From Streptomyces albireticuli (GTDB taxonomy: Bacteria > Actinomycetota > Actinomycetes > Streptomycetales > Streptomycetaceae), in NCBI RefSeq assembly GCF_021228125.1, contig NZ_JAJQQS010000023.1, positions 1 through 64,000 of the forward strand: DNA of 64,000 bases, read 5' to 3'. Within the stretch, counting starts at the first letter, position 1, and each line of letters starts with the position of its first letter. Both the position numbers and the translations under genes were made by a program. The notes beneath the pieces are model-generated. The model was not told where the DNA came from, did no database searches, and saw only the letters and a program-made list of their open reading frames with translations. Below, in pieces: positions 1 through 8,103 of the stretch.

Positions 1-754
1 CGGGGCTGTAGCCGTAGCGGGAGAAGACGGCGCAGATCTCGGCGTCGGGGAAGGTGCGGTGCAGGTAATCGGCCGTCTCGGCCGCGGACTGACCCGCACC
101 GACCACGACGAACCGCCGATGCGGACGCTCCTCGAGTCCGGTGGCCCGGAAGAGCAGTTCCTGGTTGTGCCAGACGTGCGCGCCGGTGCGGACGCCCTCC
201 GGCAGCCGGGGGCGCAGGCCGGTGGCGACGGCGACGTTGCGGGTGCGCAGCACGCGTTCGTCGGACGGCCCGGACACCGCGCGCGTCACGACCTCGAGGC
301 CGTCCACCGTCCCGCCGGACTCCACGGCCCGTACCGCCGTGGCCGTGCGGCCGTACGCCACCCGGTCGGCGAACTCCGCGGCGCACCACTCGAAGTAGTC
401 GTGGAATTCGATCCGGGTGGGGTAGAAGCTCTTCTGGTTGATGAAGTCCGCGAGCCGGCCGCGCTCCTGGAGGTAGTGGAGGAAGGTGAAGCGGCTGCCG
501 GGGTCCCGCATGGTGGCCAGGTCCTTGAGGAACGACACCTGCATGGTGGCGCCTTCGAGGAGCATCCCCTGGTGCCAGCCGAACCGCTCCTGGCGTTCCA
601 CGAACGCGGCGCGTATCGCGCCTTCGGGGTCGCCCTGGCTGTGTTCCTCGGCCGCTATGGCCAGGGCGAGGTTGGCCGGGCCGAAGCCGATGCCGATCAG
701 GTCGTAGGGGGCCGCGGCCCCTTCGTGTGCGGTGTGCGCGTGCCGTGCCGGCAT
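1..754 (-). CDS. L-ornithine N5-monooxygenase, siderophore biosynthesis (3' part outside window)
   Basis: Flavin-dependent N-hydroxylase of the SidA/PvdA/IucD family, which uses FAD, NADPH and O2 to turn ornithine (or lysine) into the hydroxylamine that becomes a hydroxamate iron ligand. The FAD site GIGFGPANLALAI lies near residues 21-33, followed by the family stretch containing FLKDLATMRDP, and a second nucleotide-binding motif VVGAGQSAAE sits near the cut edge. The ATG at 754 follows GAAGGGA. Only about 251 of the usual 430 or so residues are inside the window. It is the fourth gene of the leftward argCBD operon, 107 bp after argD, so the operon both makes the ornithine precursor and hydroxylates it. 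Ornithine rather than lysine is inferred from these neighbours. Confidence 0.93.
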   Translation of the reverse strand, partial: MPARHAHTAHEGAAAPYDLIGIGFGPANLALAIAAEEHSQGDPEGAIRAAFVERQERFGWHQGMLLEGATMQVSFLKDLATMRDPGSRFTFLHYLQERGRLADFINQKSFYPTRIEFHDYFEWCAAEFADRVAYGRTATAVRAVESGGTVDGLEVVTRAVSGPSDERVLRTRNVAVATGLRPRLPEGVRTGAHVWHNQELLFRATGLEERPHRRFVVVGAGQSAAETADYLHRTFPDAEICAVFSRYGYSP

Positions 755-861
755 GCTCGTTCCCTTCTCGGTGCTGCCCGGTGTGAGGAGAGTCCCCGGA
801 GCCCTCTCCGGGCGGAACGCCGCCCGCCGCGTGGCGGCGGCCATGTGCTCCGGGTGTGTGG

Positions 862-2067
862 TCAGTGGCCGAGGATCCCCGGCAGGGCGGCGACGAACGC
901 GTCCGCCTCGCCGTCGCCCAGCGTCAGCGCGGGGGCCAGCCGCAGGGTGTCGGGGCCGGTGGCGTTCACGAGGAAACCGGCGTCCTGCGCCGAGGCCCGG
1001 ACCCGTGCGGCGACGGGCTCGGTGAGGACCAGGGCGAGCAGCAGTCCCGCTCCTCTGACCCGGCCCACCAGGGGGTGCCGCAGTTCCTCGACGCCCTGCC
1101 GCAGCCGTTCGCCGATCCGCTTGACGTGGTCCAGCAGCCCTTCGGCGGCGATCGTCTCCAGGACGGCCAGGCCGGCCGCGCACGCGACGGGGTTGCCGCC
1201 GAACGTCGAGCCGTGCTGACCCGGCGTCAGCAGGTCGGCCGCCGGGCCGAAGGCGAGCGTCGCGCCGATCGGCAGCCCGCCGCCCAGCCCCTTGGCCAGC
1301 GTCACCACGTCCGGGTCGACTCCGGTGACGGCCTGGTGCGCGAACCAGTGGCCGGTCCGCCCGACACCCGTCTGGATCTCGTCGAGGACCAGCAGCGCGC
1401 CGGCGGCCCGGGTGATCTCGCGGGCGGCCCGGAGGTATCCCTCGGGGGCCGGCAGGACGCCCGCCTCACCCTGTACGGGTTCGACGAACACGGCCGCCGT
1501 GTCCTCGGTGACCGCCGCCCGCAGGGCCTCCGCATCGCCGAACGGCACGTGGGAGACCCCGTCCGGCAAGGGCCGGAACGGATCCTGTTTGGCGGGCTGA
1601 CCGGTCAGCGCCAGCGCGCCCATGGTCCGGCCGTGGAAGCCGCCCTCGGTCGCCACCAGGCGCGGCCGGCCGGTCCGCCGGGCGATCTTGAAGGCCGCCT
1701 CGACCGCCTCCGCACCGGAGTTGGCGAAATAGACCCGGCCCTTCCGGCCGGCCAGGAACAGCAGGCGTTCGGCCAGCCGCACCGGCGGCTCGGAGACGAA
1801 CAGGTTCGAGACGTGCCCCAGCCGGGCGACCTGCCGGCCCACGGCCCCGACCACCGCCGGGTGGGCGTGCCCGAGGGAGTTCACGGCGATCCCGCCGGTG
1901 AGGTCCGTGTAGGCCCTGCCGTCGGCGTCCCACACCGTGCTGCCCTCGCCCCGGACGAGCGCCAGCGGCGGGGTGCCGTAGTTGTCCATCATCACCGCGC
2001 GCCAGCGGTCCGTCAGCCGCGCGCCGCCGTCCGTGACGCCCCCCGTGACGTCCGCGTCCGCCGTCAT
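862..2067 (-). CDS. argD: Acetylornithine aminotransferase
   Basis: PLP-dependent class III aminotransferase of 401 aa that converts N-acetylglutamate semialdehyde to N-acetylornithine. Visible hallmarks are FANSGAEAVEAA (phosphate and cofactor region), GGFHGRTMGAL, the aspartate motif LLVLDEIQTGVGRTG, and the PLP-lysine stretch TLAKGLGGGLPIGA. The ATG at 2067 overlaps the argB stop by four bases (ATGA), so translation is coupled. Length and motif order are those of a complete ArgD. Its place in an iron-box-controlled operon with an ornithine hydroxylase suggests a siderophore-dedicated copy; whether the genome has another argD cannot be seen here. Confidence 0.95.
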   Translation of the reverse strand: MTADADVTGGVTDGGARLTDRWRAVMMDNYGTPPLALVRGEGSTVWDADGRAYTDLTGGIAVNSLGHAHPAVVGAVGRQVARLGHVSNLFVSEPPVRLAERLLFLAGRKGRVYFANSGAEAVEAAFKIARRTGRPRLVATEGGFHGRTMGALALTGQPAKQDPFRPLPDGVSHVPFGDAEALRAAVTEDTAAVFVEPVQGEAGVLPAPEGYLRAAREITRAAGALLVLDEIQTGVGRTGHWFAHQAVTGVDPDVVTLAKGLGGGLPIGATLAFGPAADLLTPGQHGSTFGGNPVACAAGLAVLETIAAEGLLDHVKRIGERLRQGVEELRHPLVGRVRGAGLLLALVLTEPVAARVRASAQDAGFLVNATGPDTLRLAPALTLGDGEADAFVAALPGILGH

Positions 2068-2975
2068 GACACGTTCCTCTCGTCGGCCGGTGCGTCGGGC
2101 ACCACCGTGGTTCCGGTGTTCCCGTCGGTGAACACCTCCAGGAGCAGGGTGTGCGGCACCCGCCCGTCGAGCACCTGCGCCGTGCGCACGCCCTCCCGCA
2201 CGGCCCGCAGACAGCCCTCCATCTTCGGGACCATCCCGCCGGCCATCCCCGGCAGCAGCTCCGCCAGTTCGCTCGCGGTCAGCCGCTCGACGACCTCCTC
2301 GCTGCGCGGCCAGTCCGCGTACAGCCCGGCGACGTCGGTGAGCACCACGAGCTTCTCCGCGTCGAGGGCGACCGCCAGCGCGGACGCTGCCAGATCGGCG
2401 TTGATGTTGTAGACCTCGCCGTCGCCGCCCCGGGCTATCGGGGAGACCACGGGGATCCGGCCGTCGTCGAGCAGGGCCCGCACGGCGTCGGGGTCCACCC
2501 GGACGACGTCGCCGACCAGCCCGATGTCCACCAGCTCGCCGTCCACCCGGGCCAGCCGGCGCACGGCCGTCATCGTGTGCGCGTCCTCGCCGGTCATGCC
2601 GACCGCGTACGGGCCGTGCGCGTTGATCAGCCCGACCAGCTCCCGCTGCACCTGACCCGCCAGCACCATCCGTACGACGTCCATGGTCTCGGGCGTGGTG
2701 ACCCGCAGCCCGGCCGTGAAGCGCACCTCCAGCTCCAGCCGCTCCAGCAGCGCGCTGATCTGCGGTCCGCCGCCGTGCACGACCACCGGGCGCAGCCCCG
2801 CCCGCCGGAGCGCCACCACGTCCTGGGCGAAGGCCTCCTTGAGCTTCTCGTCCACCATGGCGTTGCCGCCGAACTTGATGACGACGGTCCGGCCGCGGTA
2901 GTGCCGGAGCCACGGTAGGGCCTCGATGCCGGAGCCGGCCGGCGAGTCCCCGGTCCGGCCGCCCGCGGCCGTCAC
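2064..2975 (-). CDS. argB: Acetylglutamate kinase
   Basis: Amino-acid kinase family protein of 303 aa that phosphorylates N-acetylglutamate, the second step of ornithine synthesis. It carries the IKFGGNAM nucleotide-binding segment, VVVHGGGPQI (substrate loop), NINADLAA and the GGMVPKM motif near the C-terminus, all expected of a full ArgB. The GTG start at 2975 overlaps the argC stop by four bases (GTGA), and the same arrangement couples it to argD. No argJ (ornithine acetyltransferase) is in this operon, so deacetylation must be supplied from elsewhere. Confidence 0.95.
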   Translation of the reverse strand: MTAAGGRTGDSPAGSGIEALPWLRHYRGRTVVIKFGGNAMVDEKLKEAFAQDVVALRRAGLRPVVVHGGGPQISALLERLELEVRFTAGLRVTTPETMDVVRMVLAGQVQRELVGLINAHGPYAVGMTGEDAHTMTAVRRLARVDGELVDIGLVGDVVRVDPDAVRALLDDGRIPVVSPIARGGDGEVYNINADLAASALAVALDAEKLVVLTDVAGLYADWPRSEEVVERLTASELAELLPGMAGGMVPKMEGCLRAVREGVRTAQVLDGRVPHTLLLEVFTDGNTGTTVVPDAPADERNVS

Positions 2976-4000
2976 GGGGCCACGCCGTTCTTCGGCAGGC
3001 CCAGGCCCTCGGGCAGGCCCAGGGCGACGTTCATGCTCTGCACCGCGCCGCCGGCGGTGCCCTTGGTGAGGTTGTCGATCGCGCTGACCGCCACCAGCCG
3101 TCCGGCGTCCGTGTCGAGGGTGACCTGCACCTGCGCCGAGTTGGAGCCGAGCACGGCGGCCGTCGAGGGCCACCGGCCCGGCGGCAGGAGCCGGACGAAC
3201 GGCTCGTCGGCGTAGGCCGCTTCGTGGACGGCGCGGATGCGCTCCTCGGTCACCCCCGGCCGTACCCGGGCCGAGCACGTGGCCAGGATGCCGCGCGCCA
3301 TGGGCACCAGGGTGGGGGTGAACGACACCGTCACCGCCTCGCCCGCCACGGCGGAGAGGTTCTGCGTCAGCTCCGGTGTGTGGCGGTGGACGCCGCCGAC
3401 CCCGTAGGAGCTCACCGAGCCCATGACCTCGGAGCCGAGCAGGTGCGGTTTGACCGACCTGCCCGCCCCCGAGGTGCCGCTGGCCGCGACGACCACGGCC
3501 TCGGGCTCCACCAGCCCCGCGGCGAACGCGGGGTAGAGCGCGAGGGTCACGGCGGTGGGGTAGCAGCCCGGTACGGCGACGCGCGAGGCACCCTTCAAGG
3601 CCGCGCGGGCGCCGGGGAGTTCGGGGAGGCCGTACGGCCAGGTGCCGGCGTGGGGCGTGCCGTAGAAGCGCTCCCAGTCGGCGGCCCGGCGCAGCCGGAA
3701 GTCCGCGCCGCAGTCCATGACCAGGGTGCCCTCGCCCAGTTCGCCCGCGAGTGCCGCTGACTGCCCGTGGGGGAGGGCGAGGAAGACGACGTCGTGTCCG
3801 CCCAGCGACTGCGCGGAGGTCTCCGCCAGCACCTTGTCGGCCTGTCCGGCCAGGTGGGGTTGCACCTCCCCGAGGGGCCGCCCCGCGCTTGTATGGGCAC
3901 TTATCACGCCAAGCTCCACCTCTGGGTGGTCGGCCAGCAACCGGAGGATCTCACCCCCGGCGTAGCCACTCGCGCCCGCCACAGCCACCCGCAAGGTCAT
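2972..4000 (-). CDS. argC: N-acetyl-gamma-glutamyl-phosphate reductase
   Basis: NADPH-dependent reductase of 342 aa, the third ornithine-pathway step. The N-terminal Rossmann motif is VAVAGASGYAGGEILRLL and the catalytic cysteine lies in VAVPGCYPTAV; SGTSGAGR and the C-terminal DNLTKGTAGGAVQSMN follow as in the family. The ATG at 4000 is preferred because AAGGGAC lies just upstream; an in-frame ATG at 4030 would add ten unconserved residues. It is the first gene of the operon, and its 5' region carries the iron box at 4059-4077, so the operon is expected to be derepressed when iron is scarce. Confidence 0.95.
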   Translation of the reverse strand: MTLRVAVAGASGYAGGEILRLLADHPEVELGVISAHTSAGRPLGEVQPHLAGQADKVLAETSAQSLGGHDVVFLALPHGQSAALAGELGEGTLVMDCGADFRLRRAADWERFYGTPHAGTWPYGLPELPGARAALKGASRVAVPGCYPTAVTLALYPAFAAGLVEPEAVVVAASGTSGAGRSVKPHLLGSEVMGSVSSYGVGGVHRHTPELTQNLSAVAGEAVTVSFTPTLVPMARGILATCSARVRPGVTEERIRAVHEAAYADEPFVRLLPPGRWPSTAAVLGSNSAQVQVTLDTDAGRLVAVSAIDNLTKGTAGGAVQSMNVALGLPEGLGLPKNGVAP

Positions 4001-4058
4001 ATTTGTCCCTTTTCGCGTTCCTTTAGGCATTCCAGGGCGCGCCGGCGGCCGCTGGAAG

Positions 4059-4077
4059 TTAGCTTAGCCTAGCCTAA
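4059..4077. promoter_or_regulatory. Iron box (DmdR/IdeR operator) upstream of argC
   Basis: The 19-mer TTAGCTTAGCCTAGCCTAA matches the DmdR/IdeR consensus TTAGGTTAGGCTAACCTAA at 16 of 19 positions. It is centred at 4068 within a longer 33-bp palindrome whose outer arms are CTGGAA (4052-4057) and TTCCAG (4079-4084). It sits 59 bp upstream of the argC start codon, as expected for a Fe(II)-dependent repressor site over a promoter. The regulator itself is not in the window. Confidence 0.88.
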
Positions 4078-4231
4078 GTTCCAGTGGGGGGATCTTGGGT
4101 GTGCGCCCCCTCCGTGGCTGAAAACCGTCGGTCGAAGGCCGGCTTCCGGTGTTCCTGGGGGTCGCCTCGTGGGTGGAGGGTCCGCCGGTGTGTGCCGCAC
4201 GGGCGGTGCCGCGTCCGCCCCCCGCCGTCCG

Positions 4232-4260
4232 CCTCCTTCCGGCCCTCGGTCGGAAGGAGG
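4232..4260. other. Stem-loop between the divergent siderophore and peptide operons
   Basis: CCTCCTTCCG (4232-4241) and CGGAAGGAGG (4251-4260) form a perfect 10-bp stem with a 9-nt loop. There is no T-run, and it lies between two divergent promoters rather than at a gene end, so it may be an operator or insulator. The rest of 4085-4337 shows nothing else recognisable. Confidence 0.45.
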
Positions 4261-4337
4261 CATTCCGTTATGTGGCCCGCACGGATCCGTAAGGGGTGGA
4301 ATCCGTCAACTCCGGGCCGTGTGTCCGGTGTGAGCAT

Positions 4338-4385
4338 TCGTCAAATCGTCAATCGTTGACACATCCTTGGCCAGGCCTTTACGGT
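4338..4385 (+). promoter_or_regulatory. Promoter and repeated TCGTCAA motifs ahead of the peptide operon
   Basis: A good housekeeping-type promoter is visible: -35 TTGACA (4356-4361), 18-bp spacer, -10 TACGGT (4380-4385), predicting a leader of about 50 nt before the peptide start at 4444. Upstream, TCGTCAA occurs at 4338-4344 and 4346-4352, and a third related copy TCGTTGA at 4353-4359 overlaps the -35. GTCAATCGTTGAC (4348-4360) is also a perfect 5-bp inverted repeat. These are candidate regulator sites; no regulator gene lies in the operon. Confidence 0.6.
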
Positions 4386-4443
4386 CTGAGCGCGGCGCAG
4401 AGCTCAACTCCCCGCCGCTTCCCTCACCATTCGGAGGTCCGAA

Positions 4444-4596
4444 ATGGAAAAGCTCATCCAGAAGATGGCCCAGGACAGTGTCTGGCGTGGCTGGGTCGCC
4501 GCCAATTCCGCCCAGAATTCCGCCAAGGAGGGCTGCATCAGCGTGGCGAAGTCCGGCTGCATCAGCGTCGCCGGCAAGACCGGTTGTATCTCCTGA
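4444..4596 (+). CDS. Putative RiPP precursor peptide with three K-x-G-C-I-S repeats
   Basis: A 50-residue peptide. The ATG at 4444 is preceded by GGAGG at ideal spacing (4434-4438). Residues 1-27 form a leader-like, partly helical segment that includes MEKLIQKMAQ and two tryptophans. The C-terminal part holds KEGCIS (28-33), KSGCIS (36-41) and KTGCIS (45-50), the last copy ending exactly at the C-terminus. Each repeat carries one cysteine followed by Ile-Ser. It is the first gene of an operon with an adenylate-forming enzyme, a GRDP-like protein and an exporter, the usual order for a modified-peptide system. No described RiPP class with this core is known to me; the RiPP assignment is inference from architecture. 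Confidence 0.75.
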   Translation: MEKLIQKMAQDSVWRGWVAANSAQNSAKEGCISVAKSGCISVAGKTGCIS

Positions 4597-4726
4597 ACAG
4601 CCGCTGAACGTTTCACCTCGGGTGGGTCGTGGACGGGGAATTCCCGCCACGGCCCACCCGGCCCAGCGAACCGATCGGGGCTCGGCGCACGAGCCCCCGG
4701 TCCCCGAGCAGCACCTGAGGGTGGCA

Positions 4727-5965
4727 ATGGATGGTCAGCCGACTGCCGAGGTCGTCGATCAGATACGGGACATCCCGATCTATCGCCCGTCTATCGAGCG
4801 CGGGTACTTCCCCGTGCTCGAGAAGCCCGAGATAGCGCGCGGGTTCCCGGACAACTGGATGACGCCCCGGCTCGCCGAGGCGCTCGCCTCCGGCGCGGCG
4901 GAGTTCGTGCTCTCCACGGGCACCAACCACGATCGCATGCAGATCATCCGGCCTCCGTACTTCCTGCTCCGCTCCTACTACCGGCTGTGGAGCGAGCACC
5001 CCGACATCTCCGCCACCTGGGAAGAGGGTTGCCGGCGGGTCTCGCTGACCACGGTGCTGGCCACCGAGCACGTCGCCCGCGTCAACGCCAGGAAGCGCGG
5101 GGCCGAGCCGGACCCGCTGCCGGAGCTCGATGAGCGGCGCCTCGACGAGCGGACCGTCTACGTCAACCTGCGGCTCGACCCGGCGCTCTGGGAGCGCGAG
5201 GAGGTCGAGCGCATGCTGGCCGAGATGCGGACGGCCCGGGACGCGCACCCGAAGGGCTGGTACCACCTCGACTGCTCCAGCTATCACCTGGCACATCTGG
5301 TGCGGAAGGTGTCCGAGTGGAGCCTGTGGGACAAATTCCCCCAGCCCGCCAGCATCATCCACGCTTATGAATACACGCCGGTGAATGTCAAGCGCTATCT
5401 CCAGCAACATTTCGCCTGCCCGATCATCGATCTTTTCGGCAGTACGGAACTGGGCTACCTCTATTACAGCGACCGGCGCGGGCGGTACCGGCCGCATCTC
5501 GACAAGATGAGTGTCGAACTCCTTCCGGTCGCCCCGGACAGCCAGATCTATCACCTTGTCGTGTCGAGCGTGCGCAACCCGTACATGCCGCTCATCCGCT
5601 ACCGCTCGGGGGACTGCGTCCGCACCCTGGACGGCACCCCGGACCCGGACCGCATCGCCCGCTTCTGCGGCCGTGAGAAGGAACTGCTGCGCACCGCGCA
5701 CGGCCCGGTCTCCCAGGGGGACCTCGACGACCGGGTGGCCGCCGCCACGCCCCGCGTCTTCCTCCACCAACTGCGCGTCACGGGCGAGGCCGAGGCGGAA
5801 CTGCACTGCACGACCTTCGACGGCGCGCCGCTCGGCCCGGCCGAGGCCGCCGCGCTGGAGGACGGGGTCCGGGAGCTGACCGGCCGCCGCTGCCGGGTGG
5901 AGCACCGCGCGCACATCGCCATCGGGAAGTCCGGGAAGTACGCCTGGCTCGCCAAGGACCACTGA
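4727..5965 (+). CDS. PaaK-like adenylate-forming enzyme (phenylacetate-CoA ligase / CoF synthetase family)
   Basis: A 412-aa ANL-type enzyme, expected to activate a carboxylate as an acyl-AMP. Seen: the ATP loop LSTGTNHDRM (about residues 62-71), the adenine motif FGSTELGY (about 236-243), YRSGD (about 291), GREKE (about 316), and a C-terminal GKSGKY with the likely catalytic lysine (about 401). The ATG at 4727 follows GAGG with 6-nt spacing; the open frame extends upstream but overlaps the peptide gene and lacks family features. It begins 130 bp after the peptide stop. In this context it may activate a small acid for attachment to the peptide, or the peptide's own C-terminal carboxylate; neither is shown by the sequence. 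Known family members act on phenylacetate and related aryl acids. Confidence 0.8.
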   Translation: MDGQPTAEVVDQIRDIPIYRPSIERGYFPVLEKPEIARGFPDNWMTPRLAEALASGAAEFVLSTGTNHDRMQIIRPPYFLLRSYYRLWSEHPDISATWEEGCRRVSLTTVLATEHVARVNARKRGAEPDPLPELDERRLDERTVYVNLRLDPALWEREEVERMLAEMRTARDAHPKGWYHLDCSSYHLAHLVRKVSEWSLWDKFPQPASIIHAYEYTPVNVKRYLQQHFACPIIDLFGSTELGYLYYSDRRGRYRPHLDKMSVELLPVAPDSQIYHLVVSSVRNPYMPLIRYRSGDCVRTLDGTPDPDRIARFCGREKELLRTAHGPVSQGDLDDRVAAATPRVFLHQLRVTGEAEAELHCTTFDGAPLGPAEAAALEDGVRELTGRRCRVEHRAHIAIGKSGKYAWLAKDH

Positions 5966-5985
5966 ACCACCGGACGGGGAGAACC

Positions 5986-6498
5986 ATGACCACACAGCCC
6001 TACGTGTCCGCCGGAGACCTCACCGCCCTGCTGGGCGACCGGCTCCACGCCGAGGTGGTGAAGCACTTCACCGGCAAGACGGACGCCCCGCCGGAGTACG
6101 TCGAGCGCCAGGTCACCGAGTGCCTGCGCTACCTCTACCTGATCTCCCGCCACCGCGAGGAGCTCGGCGGGCTCTTCCTGCCGGTCGAGCAGGACATCGA
6201 CGAGATCTGGCACTACCTCATCCTCCAGACCCGCGAGTACCGCGAGCTGTGCGAGGACCGGCTGCCGGGCGGCTTCTTCATCCACCACCGCAGCATCGGC
6301 TACGAGGACTACCAGCAGGAGCCCGGCCGTGAGCAGGCGATCGAGGAGGCCCTGCGCTGGATCCCGCTGTACTGCGCCGCGTTCGGGCCCTTCGACGAGG
6401 GCGTGCTGCCGCACTGGACGATCGTCCGCTTCCTCCACGAGCGGATGAGCATGCCGCTGGAGGAGATCTCCGCGCTCGAACCGCTGGGGGCGGCCTGA
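5986..6498 (+). CDS. GRDP-like (glycine-rich domain-containing-protein-like) protein, function unknown
   Basis: A 170-aa soluble protein. The core DIDEIWHYLILQTREY (about residues 70-85) followed by a cysteine and FFIHH (about 97-101) is the signature of the GRDP-like family, in which the paired D/WH and HH residues look like a metal-binding or catalytic set. Biochemical roles for bacterial members are not established as far as I know. The start is set by GGGGAGAACC just before the ATG. It lies 20 bp after the ligase gene, so the two are almost certainly co-translated and probably act on the same substrate, most likely the upstream peptide. Confidence 0.7.
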   Translation: MTTQPYVSAGDLTALLGDRLHAEVVKHFTGKTDAPPEYVERQVTECLRYLYLISRHREELGGLFLPVEQDIDEIWHYLILQTREYRELCEDRLPGGFFIHHRSIGYEDYQQEPGREQAIEEALRWIPLYCAAFGPFDEGVLPHWTIVRFLHERMSMPLEEISALEPLGAA

Positions 6499-6593
6499 TC
6501 CACCGGCTCCGGCGCCCCCGCGCCCGCCGCACCTCCGCAGGCCCCGACGACGTCCGGGCCGCCGACCCTCCTGGACGCACAGGGGAAGGAACC

Positions 6594-7919
6594 ATGAGCG
6601 CCCGTCCCGGCCGACCGGCCACGCACCACGGCACCGAGGCCCGCGAAGCCCCCGAGCAGAAGCGGATCCTGACCGTCCTGGTGATCTCCCAGGTGCTCAG
6701 CGGCGCGGGGCTCGCGGCCGGCATCACCGTCGGGGCGCTGCTCGCGGAGGAGATGCTGGGCTCGACCGGACTCGCCGGCGTGCCCAGCGCCCTGTTCACC
6801 GCCGGAGGCGCCCTGGGCGCCGTGGCCGTCGGCCGGCTCTGCCAGCGCTGGGGCCGCCGACCCGGCCTGTCCCTGGGCTACGTCATCGGCGCGGTCGGCA
6901 GCCTCGGGGTCGTCGCGGCCGCCGTCGCCGACAACGTGCCGCTGCTGTTCCTCTCCCTGCTCGTCTACGGGGCCGGCACCTCGACCAGCCTGCTGGCCCG
7001 GTACGCGGGCGCGGACCTCGCCTCTCCCGCCCGCCGAGGCCGGGCCGTGAGCACCGTGCTCTTCGCGACCACACTGGGCGCCGTCGTGGGCCCCGTCCTG
7101 GTGAGCGCCACGGGCGACGTCGCGCACGCGTGGGGCATGCCCCGGCTCACCGGACCCTTCCTGCTGGCCGTGGCCGCCTTCACGGCGGCCGCCGTCGCGA
7201 TCGGCGCCTTCCTCCGCCCCGACCCGCTGCTCCTGGCGCGCGAGCTGGCCGAGGCGGCCCCGGCCCCCGGTTCCCAGGACGCCGGGGACACCACCGTCCC
7301 GGCCGGCCGCACGGACACCCGTGGTCTCGTCACCGGCACGGCGGTCATGGTCCTCACCCAGCTGGTGATGATCGCGATCATGACGATGACGCCCGTCCAC
7401 ATGCGGGCGCACGGGCACGACACCCAGGCCGCGGGGCTCGTCATCGCCCTGCACGTGGGCGCGATGTTCCTGCCCTCGCCGCTCACCGGTCTGCTCGTCG
7501 ACAGGTTCGGCCGGCAGCGGATCGCCGCCGCGTCCGGTCTGATCCTGCTCTGCGCCGGGGTGCTGGCGGCCGTCGCCCCGCCGCACTCGACGGCGACGCT
7601 CGCCGCCGCGCTCGTCCTGCTGGGCGTCGGCTGGAACTTCGGGCTGATCAGCGGCACCGCCCTCGTCACCGACGCGGTGCCGCTCGACCGGCGGGCCGGC
7701 GTCCAGGGACTCGTCGACGTGGGCATCGCGCTCGCGGGCGCGACCGGGGGGATGGCCTCGGGCGCGGTCGTCGCGGCCGGCAGCTTCCCGGTGCTGGCGG
7801 CCGGGGGAGCGGTCCTGGCCCTCGCCATCGTGCCGGTGGCGGCCCTCTCGGCCCGTGACCGGCGCACGCCCCCGGAGCGTTCTCCGCGTAATACACCTAT
7901 TAACCAGGTAAACCGATGA
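6594..7919 (+). CDS. MFS transporter, likely exporter of the peptide product
   Basis: A 441-aa major facilitator with about 12 hydrophobic segments. The cytoplasmic loop after TM2 reads GRLCQRWGRRPG, the equivalent loop in the second half is DRFGRQRI, and a hydrophilic linker with VPAGRTDTRG separates the halves. An AGGGGAAGGAACC ribosome site precedes the ATG. It is the last gene of the 4444-7919 operon, 95 bp after the GRDP-like gene. Placement suggests export of, or self-resistance to, the modified peptide; substrate specificity cannot be read from the sequence. Confidence 0.85.
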   Translation: MSARPGRPATHHGTEAREAPEQKRILTVLVISQVLSGAGLAAGITVGALLAEEMLGSTGLAGVPSALFTAGGALGAVAVGRLCQRWGRRPGLSLGYVIGAVGSLGVVAAAVADNVPLLFLSLLVYGAGTSTSLLARYAGADLASPARRGRAVSTVLFATTLGAVVGPVLVSATGDVAHAWGMPRLTGPFLLAVAAFTAAAVAIGAFLRPDPLLLARELAEAAPAPGSQDAGDTTVPAGRTDTRGLVTGTAVMVLTQLVMIAIMTMTPVHMRAHGHDTQAAGLVIALHVGAMFLPSPLTGLLVDRFGRQRIAAASGLILLCAGVLAAVAPPHSTATLAAALVLLGVGWNFGLISGTALVTDAVPLDRRAGVQGLVDVGIALAGATGGMASGAVVAAGSFPVLAAGGAVLALAIVPVAALSARDRRTPPERSPRNTPINQVNR

Positions 7920-7929
7920 TAGGAATCCG

Positions 7930-7955
7930 CTTTACCTTGCTGTCCGTAGGTAAAG
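7930..7955. promoter_or_regulatory. Inverted-repeat operator candidate upstream of the SulP gene
   Basis: CTTTACCT (7930-7937) and AGGTAAAG (7948-7955) form a perfect 8-bp inverted repeat around a 10-bp spacer. An extra half-site AGGTAAA lies at 7906-7912, inside the end of the MFS gene. There is no T-run, the sequence is AT-rich for this genome, and it lies about 150 bp upstream of the SulP start, so an operator is more likely than a terminator. Confidence 0.55.
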
Positions 7956-8103
7956 TGAGCGTAAAGGCAGATGTGGTCGCCGGGCGGTGACGCCGCGTCA
8001 CCCATCGGAGCGTCATCCCCCGGCGCGCCACTCCCCGGCGTGGCGGCGACGGCAGATCCGCCCACGGCTCCCCACCCAGCCCCTCCCGCGGTGGAAGGAT
8101 CCT

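Noticed and set aside
4613..5995. Long leftward open frame opposite the adenylate-forming enzyme
   Set aside because: Shadow of the third-position GC bias of the plus-strand gene, which has all the adenylation motifs.
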